Part shown: positions 56,576 through 64,000 of the stretch, one piece after another
Position numbering within the stretch: the first letter of the stretch is position 1
How the letters are laid out: each line of letters starts with the position of its first letter
Source of the DNA: Deltaproteobacteria bacterium
GTDB taxonomy: Bacteria > Desulfobacterota > Syntrophobacteria > Syntrophobacterales > Thermodesulforhabdaceae
Length of the DNA stretch: 64,000 nucleotides
Assembly: GCA_019309115.1 (NCBI GenBank)
Contig: JAFDGW010000007.1
Coordinates: 1-64,000 of the forward strand
Reading direction: 5' to 3'
Notes under the pieces: model-generated
What the model saw: the letters and a program-made list of their open reading frames with translations, nothing else
Told to the model about the DNA's origin: nothing
Databases searched by the model: none
Made by a program: the position numbers and the translations under genes

Positions 56576-56602
56576 GAAAATTCACCCAGCGGGTGAATTT
56601 TC
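56576..56602. terminator. Bidirectional terminator between convergent genes
   Basis: A perfect 12-base inverted repeat GAAAATTCACCC / GGGTGAATTTTC with a 3-base loop. The A/T-rich arms give T-runs in both directions, fitting its place between the selenoprotein gene (plus) and the ferredoxin-like gene (minus). Confidence 0.75.
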
Positions 56603-56706
56603 TGACCATATAAATTTTACTGGAAGAACAAGAGGCTAGCTAATATTTCACCATGCTTTCTTCACGGATTTAGGATACATGTTTCATCCACATGAAATAG
56701 GCTGTA

Positions 56707-57789
56707 TTATGTAGGAGCAGATAGTGCCTCCGTTCTTTCCTGAAAAATCTTCGTGTAAGTATCCCAAAGTCTTTCAGGGACATCCTTCTGAAGCTCTTTC
56801 GGTTTTTCCTCGAAGCTAATAGCTTCTTCTGGACAGGTGGTAATGCAAAGGCCGCAACCAATACACCTGTCCTTATCTAGGATTGCATGCTCGTCTCCTA
56901 GTTCAATAGCATCCATCTGGCAGCGTTCAACACAGGTCCCACAAAGAACGCACTTTTCTGCGTCAATGTTTGCAACAAATCTGGACACAACAAAATGTGC
57001 CGGTTTGGGTAGCTTTTTTAGATTTGTCAAAATCTGACAGCAACATCCGCAACAGGTGCAGATATTTGCAATTCTCCGAGAATTCGACGGCTGCAAGACT
57101 CTTGCGTCCTTTTCGGCCTCTTCAAGTATTTTAAGTGCCTCGTCAACATCGATCCTGCGCCCTAAATTATTGTCTATGTAATACTGCGCTGCCACCCCAA
57201 AAATTAGGCACGATTCAATAGGCCGAGAACAGCCTTCACCCATAAGTTGATGTTCCTTTCGGCAAATACAGGGAGCAACTGCGATAAGTTCCTGTCCCTC
57301 CACAAGCTTCCTCGCTTCCTCATAAGGCATGACCGACTGTACCGCCGAAAGAGCTTCAGGTACTGGTACAACTCGTAGCTGAGGAGTCTTAAGCTTCATC
57401 AGAGGCTGGAAGAAATACGGAACATATTCCCGAACGTATTTCACCAACTCCTCATCAAGATCCTTTACGTGGTACTCCCAGATACCGATGATAAATTGCG
57501 CTGCCATATATTTTCTTTGATCACCCTTGCGAATACGAAATATCAATCCCTTACGAGCCATGTTCTCAAGCATTTCTGCCACCAGATCAGATTCAATGCC
57601 CGCACGATTTGCAATTTCTTCAGCAGTTTCAGGTTTCATGGTGAGCAAGCATGCTATTTTGGCTTCTTCCGGAGTAAAAAGTTTTTTCAGTATCCGGAGC
57701 TCAACTCCCGTGGGAGTTCGCGGAAAGCCTGAAGGTAACTTGTTCAAATGTTTTGCAAGTTGTTCGTATACCTCGCTAATGCCGGACAT
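56707..57789 (-). CDS. Winged-helix protein with two 4Fe-4S ferredoxin clusters
   Basis: A 360-residue cytoplasmic protein. Residues about 30-100 look like a winged-helix domain (LLTMKPETAEEIANRAGIE, RKGLIFRIRKGD). A cysteine-rich middle part has CICRKEHQLMGEGC and CTCCGCCC. Residues about 285-340 are a two-cluster ferredoxin domain (CVLCGTCVERCQ, CIGCGLCITTCPEE). Proteins of this kind are frequent in anaerobic deltaproteobacteria and archaea, where they are annotated as 4Fe-4S proteins without known role. The fold suggests a redox-sensing regulator or an electron carrier with a nucleic-acid- or protein-binding front. It converges with the selenoprotein gene. Function unresolved. Confidence 0.8.
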   Translation of the reverse strand: MSGISEVYEQLAKHLNKLPSGFPRTPTGVELRILKKLFTPEEAKIACLLTMKPETAEEIANRAGIESDLVAEMLENMARKGLIFRIRKGDQRKYMAAQFIIGIWEYHVKDLDEELVKYVREYVPYFFQPLMKLKTPQLRVVPVPEALSAVQSVMPYEEARKLVEGQELIAVAPCICRKEHQLMGEGCSRPIESCLIFGVAAQYYIDNNLGRRIDVDEALKILEEAEKDARVLQPSNSRRIANICTCCGCCCQILTNLKKLPKPAHFVVSRFVANIDAEKCVLCGTCVERCQMDAIELGDEHAILDKDRCIGCGLCITTCPEEAISFEEKPKELQKDVPERLWDTYTKIFQERTEALSAPT

Positions 57790-57873
57790 AAATTCCTCCC
57801 CTTCTTTCCAAAAACGAGTGATCTTCTAGCAGAATATCCTTATCCACTCTACACGACGTTTGCTCTCAAATAA

Positions 57874-59742
57874 TTAAGATCTATCATCATCATCGGGCCA
57901 GGCTATCTCAAGTGCCGAAAGCTCGCTCATTATTTGATCCAAATAATATCCAGGTACGGCCCGAGCGAGCTGTCTTCTCCAGAAATTGTAATAAACTCCC
58001 TTTCGCCTTAAAAGCTCTCCGTGCTGCCCCAATTCAACTACTTGTCCCCCTTCAATGACAACAATGGTGTCCGAATTGGCGATAAGAGGCAAATAATGCG
58101 ACACCATAATAATCGTACGGTGTTCCATTAGGCGATCGAAAGCCTCCATAACTTGAGATTCGGCATAGGGATCAAGGCCAGAGGTTGGTTCGTCAAGCAA
58201 CAATATCGGGGCATCCCGAAGAAGCGCTCTCGCTATGTGCAGTCTCTTTGCTTGCCCACCGGACAGCTCCACACCCCCAGGTCCCAGAATGGTATCATAA
58301 CCATGAGGAAGCCTCATTATGAATTCGTGAGCATTCGCTTTCTTTGCAGCCATTATAACTTCACTCTCGCAAACCTTTCTATCCGGACACCCCAGGGCTA
58401 TGTTCTCGAAAACACTGGCATGGAAAATAATGTGTTCCTGAGGCACGACGGCAATTTGCTTTCTTAGAGAAATTATCTTGAAGTTTTTAATGTCCACCCC
58501 GTCGAGTAGAATGCGTCCACTGGTAGGATCAAAAAACCTTGGAATAAGATTGAGAATGGTAGACTTTCCAGCACCGGATTCTCCAACAATTGCCACTTTT
58601 TCACCTTTCCTAACGGTGAAGGAAACCTCATGAAGCACTTTCCTATCTTTATCGTAGCAGAAACAAACCCTGTCAAACCGTATTTCTCGCGAGAACGGCG
58701 GAGCATCCACAGCATCTATCGCCTCGCAAACCCCAAGATCACAAGGTGTTATTTCTAATACCTCCGTTATACGATCATAGCTTGCCGATGCTTTGGATAT
58801 CTTGCCCAGATATTTGGTAAACTCTCGTACAGGTTTATACATGCTCCTGAAATATCCCATGAAAACCAAAAGTTCCCCAGGCGTAATGTGGCCTTCTCGA
58901 ATTCGAACAACGCCCAGTAAAACCACAATAGCTGTCCCCAATGATAAAAGGATATTTACTGCCCCACCGTAGGCCCCTTCATACATCCCGGCCTTCTTGC
59001 TAGCCTCATTACTAGCATCACAAAACTGCTCAAACCGGTGCAATTCTTGGTTCTTCAATCCAAGTATTTTTAGACATTTAAGAGTTCGCGCCGCCGTTTC
59101 AGCAACCGCCATAATTCGAGACTCCTGAAACCTCTTGTATTTGGAATATTGCCTGATACGGTCTGAAAAATAGTAAGTAACCACAGCCAATACTGGAGCT
59201 ATGCAAGCAACTACAACAGCGAAAGGATAATCGAGCAGCAACATGACACAGAGTATTCCAAAAAAGGTAGGAAAGCTTCGAAAGACGAGAATTGCCCCTC
59301 CCTCCACGATTGCCTGTATATTATCGGTGTCTGCCGTAATCCTAGACAAAACTTCACCAGAACCCAGCTTTTTGAAATAGGCTATGGGTAGCTCCAGAAC
59401 ATGACCAAACACTTTAACTCTGAGGCCCTTCACTACCTGTTGTTTAAGCTTTACAAGGCAAAGATTTTGACCGAAGAGAGCAAGCCCCATGAGCAAGGCG
59501 ATTAACACCATGGCTATAATCATCAACCCCAAGAGATGATCAGCCACGAAAGAATGTTTTGCAATTACTTCCGGAATGGGTTTATTCAACAACAGGTAAT
59601 CAAAAACAGCCTGTAAAGGCCAAGGCTCAACAATGGACAAAAGTGCCTGCCCCACAAGACAGAAAAACAATAACAAAAGTGCCCGCTTCCTATCCCACAG
59701 AAAGTGGAAGACCATCCGGTATTTTGTTAAACGAAAAGACAT
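57874..59742 (-). CDS. ABC exporter, fused membrane and ATPase domains
   Basis: A 622-residue type I ABC exporter half-transporter like MsbA. Residues about 15-310 hold six membrane helices; residues about 365-590 are the ATPase with Walker A GESGAGKST, signature VELSGGQAKRLHIARAL and Walker B PILLLDEPTSGLDP. It works as a homodimer or with a similar protein. The substrate may be a lipid, glycan or drug; no neighbour tells. It diverges from the UvrD-like helicase gene. Confidence 0.88.
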   Translation of the reverse strand: MSFRLTKYRMVFHFLWDRKRALLLLFFCLVGQALLSIVEPWPLQAVFDYLLLNKPIPEVIAKHSFVADHLLGLMIIAMVLIALLMGLALFGQNLCLVKLKQQVVKGLRVKVFGHVLELPIAYFKKLGSGEVLSRITADTDNIQAIVEGGAILVFRSFPTFFGILCVMLLLDYPFAVVVACIAPVLAVVTYYFSDRIRQYSKYKRFQESRIMAVAETAARTLKCLKILGLKNQELHRFEQFCDASNEASKKAGMYEGAYGGAVNILLSLGTAIVVLLGVVRIREGHITPGELLVFMGYFRSMYKPVREFTKYLGKISKASASYDRITEVLEITPCDLGVCEAIDAVDAPPFSREIRFDRVCFCYDKDRKVLHEVSFTVRKGEKVAIVGESGAGKSTILNLIPRFFDPTSGRILLDGVDIKNFKIISLRKQIAVVPQEHIIFHASVFENIALGCPDRKVCESEVIMAAKKANAHEFIMRLPHGYDTILGPGGVELSGGQAKRLHIARALLRDAPILLLDEPTSGLDPYAESQVMEAFDRLMEHRTIIMVSHYLPLIANSDTIVVIEGGQVVELGQHGELLRRKGVYYNFWRRQLARAVPGYYLDQIMSELSALEIAWPDDDDRS

Positions 59743-59852
59743 TGGCTCTTCTCGAGTTTATGCATTCACTTCATAAGTTAAATTACCAGAAAAAGCCCAG
59801 AAACCCAAAAAATTCCGGAAAATTCCAGAGGCCAAACTTGCCAAGCCCAGGA

Positions 59853-59878
59853 TTTCAGCCTATCGTAGCAGGCTGAAA
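59853..59878. repeat. Inverted repeat ahead of the helicase gene
   Basis: TTTCAGCCT (59853-59861) and AGGCTGAAA (59870-59878) with an 8-base loop, 33 bases before the uvrD-like start. It may be an operator or an upstream terminator; no T-run. Confidence 0.4.
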
Positions 59879-59911
59879 ATTGAAGACCTATTACAGCTAC
59901 TACAGGGAGTT

Positions 59912-61843
59912 TTGTTTATGTATAGCATAGATCTTTCACCTCAGCAGGAAGAGGCAGTCTGGTGTACTCATGGACCTATTCTTGTTTCTGCTGGTGCGGG
60001 AAGTGGAAAGACCAGAACATTGTCGGCAAAAGTGGCGTATCTTGTTAAACATCTCGGATATTCACCGTCTCGCATTCTGGCCATTACCTTTACAAACAAA
60101 GCAGCCGAAGAAATGAAAGCCCGTCTTGAAGCCGTAACGGGTTATCCTAGGGAAGCCTTCCCTTGGGTCAGAACCTTTCATAGTGCCTGTTTCAGAATCC
60201 TCAAAAATGAGTGCGAACTCCTAGGTTATAGGCTTCCAATATCGGTTTACAGCGAATCCCAGCAACTAACTCACCTGAAGAAGATCGCTCTGAAGTTAAA
60301 TGTGGACAAAAAATATGTACGTTCCATTCACTATATAATATCAAAAGCTAAAAACACAGGAGATCCTGAACAATACCTTTCACGACACAAAGGAATACCC
60401 AAAATTTTGGACCTTTACAAGCTCTACAACGAAACCTTGAAAGAAAACAACGCTGTTGACTTCGACGACATTCTGCTTCTTGTTCGTAACATGTTCGTAA
60501 AACATCCAGAAGTGCGTAAGCGGTATCAGCAGTTTTTCGATTACATTCTAATAGACGAATTTCAGGACTCAAACGCCCTTCAGAATGAAATAGCCGAGCT
60601 AATCCTTAGAGACGGAAATCTCATGGTGGTTGGAGATGACTATCAGAGCATTTACCAATTTCGAGGGGCAGAACCGCGCTTCTTCGTGGACTTTCCCAAT
60701 AGGTTTCCCAACGCAAAGGTCTTCAAACTGGAGCAGAATTATCGTTCTACAAAGCCAATAGTTGCAGCTGCTGACGCCCTCATTGCTCACAACACTTTCC
60801 GTATCGAAAAAAAGTGTTTCAGCGTAAAAGATGGCCCACCTGTAAAGATTTGCAAATTTTTTGATGAAAAAGATGAAGCCTCATGGATAGCCGATGAATG
60901 CAAAAAATACCACTACCACGACGGCATTCCCTGGAATCAAATAGCCGTGCTTTACAGAACTAGGTTTTGCTCCCTCGCCTTTGAAGAAGCAATGCGAGAG
61001 AGAAAAGTGCCGTACAAGATAGTCGGAGCCAGAGGTTTTTATGAGAGCAAAGAAGTACAGGACATAAACGCTTATCTTATAAGCTCGGTAAACCCAAAAG
61101 ACGACATTGCTTTCGAGCGCATAATAAACACGCCTCGGAGGGGCATTGGAAACGCAATGCTAAAAAAAATCAATGCCTTTCGCATGCCCGGGATGTCCCT
61201 TCAGGAAGCATGCTGGGCAGCGGTGCAGGCAAATGCGCTATCGAAGAAAGCAACCACGGCTTTGATCACTCTAAAAAACCATCTGGATGCTATTGCTTGC
61301 CTTCCGCCAAACCAAGCCATTAACATGGTTCTGAACGACGTAGGTTACGGCAAATACCTTGAAGAATATGCAGAAAACTCAGAAGACTATATTAACCGAA
61401 TGGGTAACGTGGAACTGCTGTTGCACCTTGCATCGTCTAAAAAAAACATTGAAGAATATCTCGAAGACAGCGCCCTGATTCGAGAAGACCAAGATACGGA
61501 TGAAGGAACAAATGAAGGCGTACGCCTGATGACCTTTCATGCAGCAAAGGGACTCGAGTTCTTGGTGGTATTCGTTATCGGGCTTGAAGAGGGTCTTCTG
61601 CCCCATTGGCGAGCCATTCTTGATGAAGACGGTTTCACGGAGCGCATTGAAGGGGTAGAAGAAGAGCGGAGGCTACTTTATGTAGCCATGACCAGGGCAA
61701 TTAAACATTTACACTTAAGCCAAGTATATTTAAGGCAGGGTAAAATTGCCGAACCCAGTCGATTTTTAAACGAAATACCAGAAGAACACACCCAGGTAAA
61801 TAGTTTCTTGGACAAAATAATCAAAAGGAGGCCCGTAAGATGA
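59912..61843 (+). CDS. UvrD/PcrA-family DNA helicase
   Basis: A 643-residue superfamily 1A helicase, shorter than E. coli UvrD (720). Motifs in order: LSPQQEEAVWCTHGPILVSAGAGSGKTRTL (Q motif and Walker A, split by a few residues), AITFTNKAAEEM, ILIDEFQDSN, VVGDDYQSIYQFRGA, LEQNYRST, MTFHAAKGLEF and RRLLYVAMTRA. It moves 3'-5' on single strands in repair or replication. The start may be ATG 59912 or the ATG six bases later, both in MFMYSI. It overlaps the next gene by four bases. Confidence 0.9.
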   Translation: MFMYSIDLSPQQEEAVWCTHGPILVSAGAGSGKTRTLSAKVAYLVKHLGYSPSRILAITFTNKAAEEMKARLEAVTGYPREAFPWVRTFHSACFRILKNECELLGYRLPISVYSESQQLTHLKKIALKLNVDKKYVRSIHYIISKAKNTGDPEQYLSRHKGIPKILDLYKLYNETLKENNAVDFDDILLLVRNMFVKHPEVRKRYQQFFDYILIDEFQDSNALQNEIAELILRDGNLMVVGDDYQSIYQFRGAEPRFFVDFPNRFPNAKVFKLEQNYRSTKPIVAAADALIAHNTFRIEKKCFSVKDGPPVKICKFFDEKDEASWIADECKKYHYHDGIPWNQIAVLYRTRFCSLAFEEAMRERKVPYKIVGARGFYESKEVQDINAYLISSVNPKDDIAFERIINTPRRGIGNAMLKKINAFRMPGMSLQEACWAAVQANALSKKATTALITLKNHLDAIACLPPNQAINMVLNDVGYGKYLEEYAENSEDYINRMGNVELLLHLASSKKNIEEYLEDSALIREDQDTDEGTNEGVRLMTFHAAKGLEFLVVFVIGLEEGLLPHWRAILDEDGFTERIEGVEEERRLLYVAMTRAIKHLHLSQVYLRQGKIAEPSRFLNEIPEEHTQVNSFLDKIIKRRPVR

Positions 61844-62052
61844 CAACGGTAATGCCAGAAGGAGACGCAATTCGCAAAGCAATAAAATGGATATCGGAAG
61901 AACTACGGGAAAAACCCGTCTCCTCAATCAAAAAGCTCATTAACGAAGCGACCCTGCGCTTTGATCTTTCGCCAAAGGACACGGATTTTCTCATACAATT
62001 CTACGAAGACTCCGAAGAACACGAAAGTAAACAGAGGAGTGAAGATGAATGA
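61840..62052 (+). CDS. Small conserved-looking protein of unknown function
   Basis: A 70-residue acidic, helical protein (IRKAIKWISEELREKP, then LINEATLRFDLSPKDTDFLIQFY). No family is recognised by me. A ribosome site (AAAAGGAGG) precedes ATG. It is linked to both neighbours by four-base overlaps (ATGA with the helicase gene, ATGA with purC), so translation is coupled and it is almost surely a real gene. Confidence 0.75.
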   Translation: MTTVMPEGDAIRKAIKWISEELREKPVSSIKKLINEATLRFDLSPKDTDFLIQFYEDSEEHESKQRSEDE

Positions 62053-62981
62053 TCGAAAACGCGGTATATGAAACGAATTTGAAAGAAATCCCTCTGGTAG
62101 CAAGAGGTAAAGTGCGGGACATTTATGACCTCGGAAAATCTCTGTTAATAGTTGCAACGGACCGCATATCTGCTTTTGATGTAGTATTACCGGATCCAAT
62201 ACCGGACAAAGGAAGAATACTTACGGCCTTATCGTTATTTTGGTTTCAATTCCTGTCCAATGTTTGCCCCAACCATTTCTTGAGTGCCAACCCCGATGAT
62301 TATCCTCCCGAGTGCGAACCCTACCGAGAGGTACTGATTGGAAGGAGCATGATGGTAAAAAAAGCCGAAATCTTTCCCATTGAGTGTATCGTCAGGGGTT
62401 ATCTGGTCGGAAGTGGTTGGAAGGACTACCAGAAAACAGGCAAGGTCTGCGGAATTCAATTACCCAGCGGGCTGAGGTTTGCCGAAAAACTGCCGGAACC
62501 GATATTCACGCCGTCAACCAAAGCGGAAAAGGGTGCCCACGACGAAAACATATCTTTCGAGCAGATGAAAGCAATCGTTGGAATGGAAAATGCTGAACGG
62601 TTACGAGACCTGAGCATAAAACTTTACAAAAAAGCGGCTGATTATGCCGAAAGGTGTGGCATATTGCTCGCGGATACTAAGTTTGAATTCGGGCTTGTCA
62701 ACGGCGAAATTACTTTGGTTGATGAGGTTCTGACGCCTGACTCAAGCCGCTTCTGGCCTGGAGACTCTTACAAAGTCGGTGAAAATCCTGAGAGTTTTGA
62801 CAAACAATACATTCGTGATTTTTTAATGGAATCCGGATGGAAACCAGGTCATCTTCCTCCCCATCTGCCATCAGACGTGATAGAAAACACTCGGAAACGG
62901 TACCTGGAAGCACTTAAGCGCCTTACAGGATTGGAAAAGTTGCCCAATGACCAAATAATTCAGTTTCCTAAACAGCCCTGA
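62049..62981 (+). CDS. purC: SAICAR synthase (phosphoribosylaminoimidazole-succinocarboxamide synthase)
   Basis: A 310-residue SAICAR synthase of the longer type, joining CAIR and aspartate with ATP in purine synthesis. Typical parts: VARGKVRDIYDLG, LIVATDRISAFDVVLPDPIPDKG, PIECIVRGYLVGSGWKDYQKTG, LADTKFEFGLVNGEITLVDEVLTPDSSRFWP (in pieces) and SFDKQYIRDFL. It overlaps the small upstream gene by four bases and is followed by a ParB-like gene nine bases on. Other pur genes are not in the window. Confidence 0.97.
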   Translation: MIENAVYETNLKEIPLVARGKVRDIYDLGKSLLIVATDRISAFDVVLPDPIPDKGRILTALSLFWFQFLSNVCPNHFLSANPDDYPPECEPYREVLIGRSMMVKKAEIFPIECIVRGYLVGSGWKDYQKTGKVCGIQLPSGLRFAEKLPEPIFTPSTKAEKGAHDENISFEQMKAIVGMENAERLRDLSIKLYKKAADYAERCGILLADTKFEFGLVNGEITLVDEVLTPDSSRFWPGDSYKVGENPESFDKQYIRDFLMESGWKPGHLPPHLPSDVIENTRKRYLEALKRLTGLEKLPNDQIIQFPKQP

Positions 62982-62990
62982 ACTTTCGCT

Positions 62991-63995
62991 ATGGACGCAC
63001 TGAAAAAAATAAACCCCTATAAGCCCACAAGCCTTCTGGACGTTGAAGTTAATGAACTGAAAGAAGACCCGTTCTTTGACATATCACGACATCGAAGAAT
63101 TCATGTGTTCGAACACTTAAGCCGTACAGAAGGCATTTTGTGCCCTCTGTGGACCTATGGCTCAAAGACTGTCACGGTCGTTGACGGTTATAACCGACTC
63201 CGATGGGCAAGAGAACAGGGACTGGGACACGTTCAATGTCTGGTGTTTCCGGAAGATGCGGACAAGTGCTACTTGCTACTGCAAAAGGTTGTAGCGTCAG
63301 CGGGTTTTCGTAAATTCGATATCTTCGAAAAAGCCAATGTGGTCAAAAATCTTTCCAGATGTCTCACTCCCGATGAAATAAAGCGAAGAATCTTTCCTAT
63401 CCTCGGAATTCCCGCCAAACCAAGAATGCTTAAAACACTCCTGAAAATAGCATCCATGCCGTTGGACGAGATTGTTGTGACCTTAGAAGGCGGAGTTTCC
63501 GAACGAACCCTCATGAAACTGGCATGGTGGAATGAAGAATCTCGTGCCTGCGCGTGCAAACTATTTGCGAAGCTAAGATGCTCGACGAATATACAGTTGG
63601 AAATTACTGAAATGATTGAAGATATTTCACGATTAGAAGAAACATCGCCTGCTGATGTTATTGATCACGAATCTATTCGACAGGTCATCGAAGATGATTT
63701 GTTAACACAAAGACAGAAAACCGAAGCTGTTCGCCGTTTGCTAAAGCAATGGCTTTTTCCACATCTTTCTGAAGTAGAAGCAAGATTTTTAGAAGCCAAG
63801 AAGCAGTGGAAGCTTCCGTCGGGCGTGAGAATTGAACCTCCGCCCTTTTTTGAAGGTGACCTGTGGCAAATAACTCTTTCCTTTTCCAATGCGCAAGAGT
63901 TGAAAGATCAGTTAGAAAAACTGGCCAAAAGTGAAATTGCCAGCCAATTAGAGGTATTCCTTGGGAAAGATGAGTCGAGTCATAAAATCACCTAA
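62991..63995 (+). CDS. ParB-N-terminal-like protein
   Basis: A 334-residue protein. Residues about 10-90 resemble the ParB/Srx nucleotide-binding N domain (DVEVNELKEDPFFD, then TVVDGYNRLRWAREQGL), but with GYNR in place of the usual GERR box. Residues about 95-185 may include a helix-turn-helix; the rest is helical. No ParA lies beside it, so a role in chromosome partition is not suggested. The last codons reach to 63995, with TAA. It follows purC by nine bases. It may be a CTP-switch-type or DNA-binding regulator; unproved. Confidence 0.65.
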   Translation: MDALKKINPYKPTSLLDVEVNELKEDPFFDISRHRRIHVFEHLSRTEGILCPLWTYGSKTVTVVDGYNRLRWAREQGLGHVQCLVFPEDADKCYLLLQKVVASAGFRKFDIFEKANVVKNLSRCLTPDEIKRRIFPILGIPAKPRMLKTLLKIASMPLDEIVVTLEGGVSERTLMKLAWWNEESRACACKLFAKLRCSTNIQLEITEMIEDISRLEETSPADVIDHESIRQVIEDDLLTQRQKTEAVRRLLKQWLFPHLSEVEARFLEAKKQWKLPSGVRIEPPPFFEGDLWQITLSFSNAQELKDQLEKLAKSEIASQLEVFLGKDESSHKIT

Positions 63996-64000
63996 ACGGA

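Overview
The window looks like chromosomal DNA of a Gram-negative, anaerobic, deltaproteobacterium-like organism (Desulfobacterota; perhaps a Syntrophobacterales-type sulfate reducer). This placement is inference. It rests on the LptA/B/C lipopolysaccharide-export genes and KDO synthesis genes next to rpoN, hpf, ptsN and rapZ, paired Hsp20 genes, a ferredoxin-type regulator-like protein, and a DsrE-family gene that appears to encode selenocysteine.

Region 1 (about 1-5372) is accessory DNA, probably one end of an integrated element. It holds an AbrB/PIN toxin-antitoxin pair, an orphan HicB-like gene and four copies of a LacI/cre-like palindrome. It also holds a cluster of about 14 GGACAAAGT/ACTTTGTCC repeats on both sides of an 84 bp mostly A+T-rich segment. 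A small excisionase-like gene follows, readable only through a -1 frameshift at a T TTA AAC heptamer, and then an 860-residue primase-helicase. The region stops at the 3' end of tRNA-Ala(GGC), a typical integration point. No integrase or matching att repeat is visible, so the element would continue to the left of the window.

Region 2 (5373-20400) is ordinary chromosome: two surface-glycan glycosyltransferases, a PqqD-like/Memo fusion, an XRE-cupin regulator, chorismate synthase, the N-degron set clpS-clpA-aat, an exported protein, a eukaryote-like HisH-HisF fusion, an HDOD protein and an alpha-glucan phosphorylase. Region 3 (20545-26880) is a sensory block on the minus strand: chemoreceptor, periplasmic binding protein, hybrid histidine kinase, and a receiver-HD-GYP protein likely to degrade cyclic di-GMP. 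Region 4 (27194-34290) has an S24-type repressor with both catalytic residues replaced, a one-piece CdaA-CdaR-like diadenylate cyclase, a DUF2914-like protein, uvrC, and a flippase plus glycosyltransferase pair.

Region 5 (34354-43565) is a triose-phosphate cluster read on the minus strand: a large PPDK-like protein lacking its C-terminal barrel, two different GAPDHs, pgk, tpiA and secG. Region 6 (43713-52925) is a tightly packed operon pyrG-kdsA-kdsC-lptC-lptA-lptB-rpoN-hpf-ptsN-rapZ-EIIA(Man)-rimI, joining envelope synthesis to sigma-54 and PTS-type control. Region 7 (53155-59742) has mgtE behind a leader with two mutually exclusive folds, two Hsp20 genes, the selenoprotein gene, a winged-helix ferredoxin protein and an ABC exporter. 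Region 8 (59912-63995) is a plus-strand run: UvrD-like helicase, a small unknown protein, purC and a ParB-like protein.

The observations most worth following are the DsrE-like selenoprotein with a SECIS-like hairpin (56141-56452), the putative replication origin with its primase-helicase (1697-4986), the apparent programmed frameshift (2136-2332) and the mgtE leader (54535-54643).
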